64,000 bases of DNA. It comes from Sulfurimonas sp. (GTDB taxonomy: Bacteria > Campylobacterota > Campylobacteria > Campylobacterales > Sulfurimonadaceae). Made by a program: the position numbers and the translations under genes. The DNA is taken from assembly GCA_013791885.1 (NCBI GenBank), contig VMSZ01000001.1, forward strand, positions 25,647-89,646. Direction: 5' to 3'. Every line of letters starts with the position of its first letter. Positions within the stretch are counted from its first letter, which is position 1. A model generated the notes under the pieces. The model was not told the DNA's origin and ran no database searches. It was given only the letters and a program-made list of their open reading frames with translations. Below, piece after piece: positions 57,944-64,000 of the stretch.

Positions 57944-58327
57944 ATGAGATTATTATCAACTTTATTAGCTTTAGGTTTGACTTTTTCACTCTCAAACGCA
58001 GCTGCGTTTGAGCAAGAGATTCGTTCTACTTTAGCAATTGTAAAGATAAGCAGTAAAAAGCCTTTGGTTGTGGGAAATAATGTAGTGGTTTTGGAAATAA
58101 GTAAAGATGCAAAACCAAGCAGCGGTGATGAGGTCACGATAAAAACCTTTATGCCGGCTATGCCTGGAATGCCTTACATGGAAAACAAAGAGGCGGCAAA
58201 AGAACTCAGTCCAGGAAAATACGAAACCATCATAAACTTTTCTATGAGCGGAACTTGGCAGATTCATATCTATGTTACTCCAAAAGAGGGTAAAAAGTAC
58301 AGAGTGAAAACTTCTGTAAATATTTAG
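57944..58327 (+). CDS. FixH/YtkA-like exported protein
   Basis: Signal peptide; TFMPAMPGMPYMENKEAAKELSPGKYETIINFSMSGTWQIHIYV. Confidence 0.82.
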   Translation: MRLLSTLLALGLTFSLSNAAAFEQEIRSTLAIVKISSKKPLVVGNNVVVLEISKDAKPSSGDEVTIKTFMPAMPGMPYMENKEAAKELSPGKYETIINFSMSGTWQIHIYVTPKEGKKYRVKTSVNI

Positions 58328-58333
58328 GTGTAC

Positions 58334-59539
58334 ATGATGTTGCGGACTCTATTTTTATTGTTTGTTTTGAGTGTGTTTGCGCGGGCGCAAAGCTTAGATG
58401 AAATTATCACATATACACTTGATAATCATAACTCTCTCAGAGCGATTGAGCAGAAACTGAGCTCCTTTGATGAAACACTCTCTCTTACGCAAAAGTTTCA
58501 AAATCCGGAACTCTCCCTGAGTATGGGGGATATCCAGTTTAAGGATGTCACAAACCGTTCTATTGAACCCATGCAGTACCAATCTATAAATCTCAAACAA
58601 AAAATCCCCTATTTTGGAAAACGCGACGCTGCTTACTCAAATGTCTTAGCGAATAAAGAGATTGTTTTTGCTTCACTCCAAGAAGCAAAAGTGGCGCTTG
58701 TCAAAGAGATAAAACTCAGTGCTTACACCATTTGGGAGTATGAACAAAAGCTTTTACTTGTGGATGAAAGTATGGAGCTTGTGAAAAAAAACATTGAGCT
58801 GAGCAACATTTACGTCTCAAACGCAGGTGAAGGTTGGCATATGGAGATGAGTTCTATAGAGCTTGAACACTCAGAACTCAAAATAAAAAAGCACAGCCTG
58901 CAAAGCGAATTGCGTCAACTTTATGCAAGGCTTTCGTATCTAAGCGCTATGGAAGTGACTTCACTTGACGTAAGCGTGAGTATGAAAGAACCACTCTCGC
59001 TTGAGAGTTATTTGCAAGAGCTGCCAAACAATAAAACCTATCTCAAAAAAGCAGCGCAGATTGAAGAAAAAAATTCTTTTGCAAAAGTCAAAGAACTTGA
59101 TGCAAATATTGACCCTTTTGTAAGTATCGGGTATTTCCAGCGAGAATCATTTGAAGATTATGTCAGCGTGAGTGTCGGAGCGGCTTTGCCCGTGTATGGA
59201 AGTGAGTCTTTAAATGCGCAAAAGGCACGAAAAGAAGTTTTAGAGGCGACAAGTGTGAGAGAGGATTTTTCAGAGTCGCTCAAAGCGGCCATCATACAAG
59301 AGTACGCAAAACTCACAAATGCTTATGAAATCTATAAAATCATCACGAACGAGAGCCTCGTGGAAATTGAGCACATGTTAGAGTTAGCAGATGCAAGTGT
59401 CAAAAACGGTCAAACTCTTGTGCTTTACACAAAACTATTGCAAAAAAGAGTGGCACTTCATGAGAAACAGCGAGTTGCTGAAGCCTCTTTTCAAAGAGCT
59501 CAGACAAATTTAGAAGCACTTAGAGGAGAGATACAATGA
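58334..59539 (+). CDS. TolC-family outer membrane efflux protein
   Basis: Signal peptide; LSLTQKFQNPELSLSMGD; long helical repeats; upstream of MFP and RND genes. Confidence 0.87.
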   Translation: MMLRTLFLLFVLSVFARAQSLDEIITYTLDNHNSLRAIEQKLSSFDETLSLTQKFQNPELSLSMGDIQFKDVTNRSIEPMQYQSINLKQKIPYFGKRDAAYSNVLANKEIVFASLQEAKVALVKEIKLSAYTIWEYEQKLLLVDESMELVKKNIELSNIYVSNAGEGWHMEMSSIELEHSELKIKKHSLQSELRQLYARLSYLSAMEVTSLDVSVSMKEPLSLESYLQELPNNKTYLKKAAQIEEKNSFAKVKELDANIDPFVSIGYFQRESFEDYVSVSVGAALPVYGSESLNAQKARKEVLEATSVREDFSESLKAAIIQEYAKLTNAYEIYKIITNESLVEIEHMLELADASVKNGQTLVLYTKLLQKRVALHEKQRVAEASFQRAQTNLEALRGEIQ

Positions 59540-60531
59540 AACACTTACTTTTACTTGCGTTTAGCGTTTTACTTTTGGCAGGCGAAAATAAAATTTCAGT
59601 CTCTCAGCTTTTTGGTGTAAAAACGGTAAAAGTCCAAAAACAAACATCTGCAAAGGTACAAAAAAACTTTGGTTTTGTAAAGGCGGATGAATCATCGCGT
59701 TACGTTGTTAGCGCACGTTTTGGCGGGTATGTTGAAGTTTTGTATGCGGATTCTCTTTACAAAGAAGTCAAAGAGGGCGACATTTTGGCAAAAGTGTATT
59801 CACCAGAAGTGCTGCGTGCAAAAGAGGAGTATCTTGCTGCGTTGAAGTTTGACACGATTCGCAAAAACACTCAAATGGTGGCGAGTGCGCGTGAGAAGTT
59901 AACACTTTTAAATATAAGCAATGCCGAGATAAAAGAGATAGAAAAAACGCAAACAGCCTCTGCGTTTACAAACATTAGAGCTCCAAAAAGCGGGACTGTT
60001 TTTGCAAAAAGCATCTCCAATCTTGATGCTTTTAACGCAAAACAAAAACTTTTTGAAATAGTCAATCTTGATAGCGTTTGGGTGGAAGCGAGAGTACATC
60101 AAAAAGAGCTGGCAGAACTGAGTCAAATGGATGCCTTTAAAGTAAACGCAATAGGAATAGAGCAGACATTTCATGCAAAAAAAGAGCTGCTTTATCCATC
60201 ATTAGACACCAAAGAAGCCACCTTAACACTGCGTTTATCGGTTGCAAACAAAAAACATCTGCTTAAAGAGGGAATGTATGTCACTCTAAACGCAAGTGCA
60301 AAAGAGCAGGCGTTTCTGACCCTTCCGGTCAGTGCTGTTATAAGAAAGAACGGAGCGTTTTTTGTTTTTGCAGTCGGAGAATATGAGGGTGAATACGAAC
60401 CGCTAGAAGTAGAAGCAAGCATCCTAAACGCAGACACATACATTGTAAGCGGCCTTGAAGAGGGAACTGAAGTTGTAAACAATGCTTTATTTCTTATGGA
60501 TTCGGACGCGCAGATAAATGGGTTGTACTAA
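59536..60531 (+). CDS. RND efflux periplasmic adaptor (CusB-like)
   Basis: EGDILAKVYSPEVLRAKEEYLAALK, NIRAPKSGTVFAKSI, VSAVIRKNGAFFVFAV. Confidence 0.9.
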   Translation: MKHLLLLAFSVLLLAGENKISVSQLFGVKTVKVQKQTSAKVQKNFGFVKADESSRYVVSARFGGYVEVLYADSLYKEVKEGDILAKVYSPEVLRAKEEYLAALKFDTIRKNTQMVASAREKLTLLNISNAEIKEIEKTQTASAFTNIRAPKSGTVFAKSISNLDAFNAKQKLFEIVNLDSVWVEARVHQKELAELSQMDAFKVNAIGIEQTFHAKKELLYPSLDTKEATLTLRLSVANKKHLLKEGMYVTLNASAKEQAFLTLPVSAVIRKNGAFFVFAVGEYEGEYEPLEVEASILNADTYIVSGLEEGTEVVNNALFLMDSDAQINGLY

Positions 60532-60588
60532 TTAGGCCGCTGAGGCCACCAAAGCTAACTCTCAAGAGAGTAGAGAAAAGGAAATGTA

Positions 60589-63500
60589 ATGATAGAAAAA
60601 CTCATTGAGTTGAGTGTTAGAAATAAATTTGTAACACTTCTTTTGACACTGTTTCTGGTCTTTGCTTCTGTGTACGCGGTAAAAAATACGCCCATAGATG
60701 CGCTTCCGGATCTCTCTCCTCCTCAAGTTATCGTGCAGATTGAATGGGCGGGGCAGAGTCCTGAGATAGTCGAAGAGCAGGGAACGTATCCGCTTGTATC
60801 GAAGTTTTTATCTATCTCTGACATAGAAACGGTTCGCGGTTTTTCTACCTATGCAAACGGTTTGATTTATATTATCTTCAAAGAAGGTACAGACCTTTAC
60901 TGGGCAAGAACGAGAGTGCTTGAACAACTCTCAACCATCAGTTCGGAACTTCCCTCAAACATGAAAGTCTCCCTTGGGCCTGATGCTTCGGGAGTTGCCT
61001 GGGTGTACGAGTATGCACTTACTTCTAAAACAAAAACGCTCGCAGAGCTGAGAACGTTGCAAGATTACACCTATAAATTTGCTCTTTTAGGCGTTGACGG
61101 AGTGAGTGAAGTGGCCTCTGTGGGCGGGTTTGTGCCGGATTATCAAGTTGTTGTCAATAATGACGCTTTAGTCCAGTACAACTTAAGTATCTCAGATGTA
61201 GCCAAAACACTCAAAGCCAACAATAACGATACGGGCGGACGAATAGTCCTCAAAAATGGCTATGAATGGATGGTTTCCGCCAAAGGGTACATAGAAAATC
61301 TCGACGACATCCGCTCTTTGGTACTCAAAACTGATGGAGGCGTTCCTGTTACTTTGGGCGATATTGCAAGAGTTGAGGTGACTTCTTCTATGCGAAGAGG
61401 TGTGGCAGATTTAAACGGAGAGGGCGAGGTAGTCGGGGGCATCGTCATGTTACGCTACGGCGCGGACGTGTATAAATCTATAGAAAAAATCAAAGAAAAA
61501 ATGGCTACTTTAAAGGTTGATGGCGTTGAAGTCGTCACGACCTACGACCGTTCATCTCTCATAAAAAAAGCTATTGATAATCTTGAACACACTTTACTCA
61601 AAGAGAGCCTTATTGTTGTGCTTGTCATTGGGATATTTTTGCTCCATTTACGCTCTTCGCTCATTATTTTGATTGTCTTGCCGCTTACCATAGCGCTTAC
61701 ATTTTTACTTATGAAACTCTTTGGCATAGGTTCAAACATCATGAGTCTTGGCGGAATTGCTATAGCAATAGGCGCTATGATAGACGCGTCCATTGTCATG
61801 ATAGAAAACGCCCATAAAGAGATACACAAACTTGAAGCGAAGCAGGGGAGTGTCTCAAACGCAGAGCGTTTTGAACTTATGATACACTCTTCACAAAAAG
61901 TAGGCCGTCCTATCTTTTTTGCCCTTGTTTTGGTTGTCGTCTCCTTTTTGCCAATATTTGCACTCTCAGGCCAAGAGGGACAGCTTTTTACCCCTCTGGC
62001 CTACACAAAAACTTTCGCCATGGCTGTAGGAGCAATCCTCTCCATAACTCTTGTTCCTGTTTTGATGGTTTACTTTTTGCGCGGCAAAATCATCCCCGAG
62101 TCACGAAACTTTTTAAACCGTTTTTTCATCTGGCTGTATAACCCGATTTTAAAAATATCTTTGAAGCTGAAATATCTTGTTTTGGCCTTGAGTGTGGCTT
62201 CGCTTTTTGCTATTTACCCGCTGTATAAAAACCTCAATTGGGAATTTATGCCTATGCTTAATGAGCAGACTTTTATGTATATGCCTGTAACGCCTTATGG
62301 TTTGGGTGTAGATTTGAGTAAAGAAATCACACAAAAAACAGACAAAATCTTAGCTGCGTTTCCTGAGGTACAGACGGTGTTTGGCAAGGGAGGGCGGGCG
62401 ACTTCTGCCACAGACCCCGCACCTTTGAGTATGATAGAAACCATCATTACACTCAAACCTGAGGAGGAGTGGCGAGAGGGCATGACCTACAAAACACTCA
62501 TGGCCGAGATGGAGAAAGCGCTTCAAATCCCCGGACTTGTAAACTCTTGGACTTATCCGATACGTGGGCGTATAGATATGCTTCTCAGTGGGATACGAAC
62601 ACCGCTGGGTATAAAACTCTACGCCAAAGAGACAAAAAATCTTGAAACTTATGCGAAAATTATTGAGCAAAAACTTCGCGCATTTGGGATGACTCAGAGT
62701 GTTTTTGCAGATCAGGCGAGTGCAGGGTATTATCTTGACATCGAGATAAAAACAGAGGAGCTTGCCCGTTTTAACATGACTAAAGAAAAACTTTTAGAGT
62801 ACACCTCTTTGGCCATCGGCGGCATGCAGGTGGGAACTTTTTACAAAGGGATAGAGCGTTATCCGATTAGTCTGCGTTTAGAAGAGAACGAAAGAAGAAA
62901 TCTCGAAGAGTTGAAAAATATTCAGATAAAAACTTCACTCGGTTTTGTGCCTCTGAGCACTTTTGCGGAAGTTTCTTACAGACAAAGCTCTTCAGTCATC
63001 AAAAGTGAAATGGCTTCACCCGTCATTTTTATCTATATAACGCCAAAAGACGGGGTCAGTCCGGCAACATATAAAAAAGAGGCCAACAAACTTTTGGAAG
63101 ATTTGAACCTTCCTACAGGGAGTTACTTTGCGTGGGCGGGGCAGTCGGAGTATCTTGAGAGCGCCATGGCAAAAATAGTTTGGATAATCCCTGTGGTCTT
63201 ACTTGTTATTTTGACGCTTATCTACTTTGCGCTTAAAGATGTTGTCGTAACTTTGATACTCTTTTTTACTCTGCCTTTTGCGTTTTTAGGAGGACTGCTC
63301 TATATAGATTATTTGAACTTCAGTATGAGTGTGGCGGTGATAGTCGGCTTCTTGGCGCTTTTAGGCATTGCAGCACAAACGGCCATCATCATGGTGATTT
63401 ACCTTCAAGAGAGTATCCATGAGTTTCAAAACAGATATGGCGCAGATTTTACCAAAGAACGTCTCAGAGAAGCAATTTATGAGGGAGCCGTCCAAAGAGT

Positions 63501-63708
63501 ACGACCAAAACTGATGACACTCTTTGCCATCTTGGCGGGTTTGCTTCCTATTATGTACAGCGATGGAGTCGGAAGTGAAGTGATGCAGCGTATTGCAGCC
63601 CCAATGATAGGCGGAGTGATAAGCTCGGCAGTATTAAGTTTAGTGCTTATCCCTGTGCTCTACGAGATGTACATAAAATTTAAAACCGGAATGACTTCTG
63701 TAAAGTAG
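60589..63708 (+). CDS. CusA/CzcA-family heavy-metal RND efflux pump
   Basis: NTPIDALPDLSPPQVIVQIEWAGQSPEIVEEQ, GAMIDASIVMIENAHK, GLLPIMYSDGVGSEVMQRIAAPMIGG. Confidence 0.95.
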   Translation: MIEKLIELSVRNKFVTLLLTLFLVFASVYAVKNTPIDALPDLSPPQVIVQIEWAGQSPEIVEEQGTYPLVSKFLSISDIETVRGFSTYANGLIYIIFKEGTDLYWARTRVLEQLSTISSELPSNMKVSLGPDASGVAWVYEYALTSKTKTLAELRTLQDYTYKFALLGVDGVSEVASVGGFVPDYQVVVNNDALVQYNLSISDVAKTLKANNNDTGGRIVLKNGYEWMVSAKGYIENLDDIRSLVLKTDGGVPVTLGDIARVEVTSSMRRGVADLNGEGEVVGGIVMLRYGADVYKSIEKIKEKMATLKVDGVEVVTTYDRSSLIKKAIDNLEHTLLKESLIVVLVIGIFLLHLRSSLIILIVLPLTIALTFLLMKLFGIGSNIMSLGGIAIAIGAMIDASIVMIENAHKEIHKLEAKQGSVSNAERFELMIHSSQKVGRPIFFALVLVVVSFLPIFALSGQEGQLFTPLAYTKTFAMAVGAILSITLVPVLMVYFLRGKIIPESRNFLNRFFIWLYNPILKISLKLKYLVLALSVASLFAIYPLYKNLNWEFMPMLNEQTFMYMPVTPYGLGVDLSKEITQKTDKILAAFPEVQTVFGKGGRATSATDPAPLSMIETIITLKPEEEWREGMTYKTLMAEMEKALQIPGLVNSWTYPIRGRIDMLLSGIRTPLGIKLYAKETKNLETYAKIIEQKLRAFGMTQSVFADQASAGYYLDIEIKTEELARFNMTKEKLLEYTSLAIGGMQVGTFYKGIERYPISLRLEENERRNLEELKNIQIKTSLGFVPLSTFAEVSYRQSSSVIKSEMASPVIFIYITPKDGVSPATYKKEANKLLEDLNLPTGSYFAWAGQSEYLESAMAKIVWIIPVVLLVILTLIYFALKDVVVTLILFFTLPFAFLGGLLYIDYLNFSMSVAVIVGFLALLGIAAQTAIIMVIYLQESIHEFQNRYGADFTKERLREAIYEGAVQRVRPKLMTLFAILAGLLPIMYSDGVGSEVMQRIAAPMIGGVISSAVLSLVLIPVLYEMYIKFKTGMTSVK

Positions 63709-63733
63709 ACAGACTTTTGAAGAAGTTCGGTTT

Positions 63734-63997
63734 CTAGGAAAGTATCTGTCTTAACTGCATAGCAAACCACAATATCCCGAGGTTTAAAAAGAAGATCATC
63801 AAAGAACTTCCCCTCGATACTATTTTCTGCACGAGAGTGCGCTCATTCTTATGCGTCTTGAGTGCAATTCTCATGTGGATAGCAGTCAAAACCGTTATGC
63901 TGCCTACATAAAAAAGTTTATGACTCATCATGTAGCCGAGTTTGGATTCATTAATATCGAAGGTCAGTACATCTATAAGATTAAAATGAATAAACAT
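63734..63997 (-). CDS. small membrane protein, possibly truncated by the window end
   Basis: 87 aa with hydrophobic segments; start is 3 bp from the window edge so may extend. Confidence 0.5.
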   Translation of the reverse strand: MFIHFNLIDVLTFDINESKLGYMMSHKLFYVGSITVLTAIHMRIALKTHKNERTLVQKIVSRGSSLMIFFLNLGILWFAMQLRQILS

Positions 63998-64000
63998 AAA

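Overview
This 64 kb window looks like a chromosome segment of a sulfur-oxidising Campylobacterota (Sulfurimonas-like). That placement is inferred from gene content and an AT-rich composition of roughly 37% GC by eye; no database was searched. Most of it is ordinary chromosome: YeiH-family transporter, TPR/rnhA/rnc, aroC, mrp, moaC/mobA, OmpA, leuC, nifS/nifU, HerA-like ATPase, ypfJ-like peptidase, two-component and c-di-GMP signalling genes, DEAD helicase, ABC-F, SorAB sulfite dehydrogenase, tex, GMC/gluconate-DH-like pair, and a CusA/CzcA-type efflux operon. The signals most worth a second look are: (1) a strongly over-represented 7/8-mer AAACGCA(G)/(C)TGCGTTT, about 100 copies on both strands by manual count, which also builds a terminator (25248-25279) and a perfect 22-bp palindrome (57991-58012), resembling a DNA-uptake-type genomic signature; (2) a ~1.2 kb integron-cassette-like insertion (about 30.48-31.69 kb) with attC-like palindromes, two small ORFs (one DUF3465-like), no integrase, and a divergent duplicate of the 3' end of the upstream peptidase gene on its far side; (3) a rhodanese / type II DMSO-reductase-family molybdoenzyme operon (7.5-16.2 kb) with a haem-domain/cytochrome c fusion subunit and unknown substrate; (4) a Cys-rich HvfA/bufferin-like secreted peptide next to a DoxX gene but without a visible MNIO modification enzyme. 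No CRISPR array, rRNA or tRNA was recognised.
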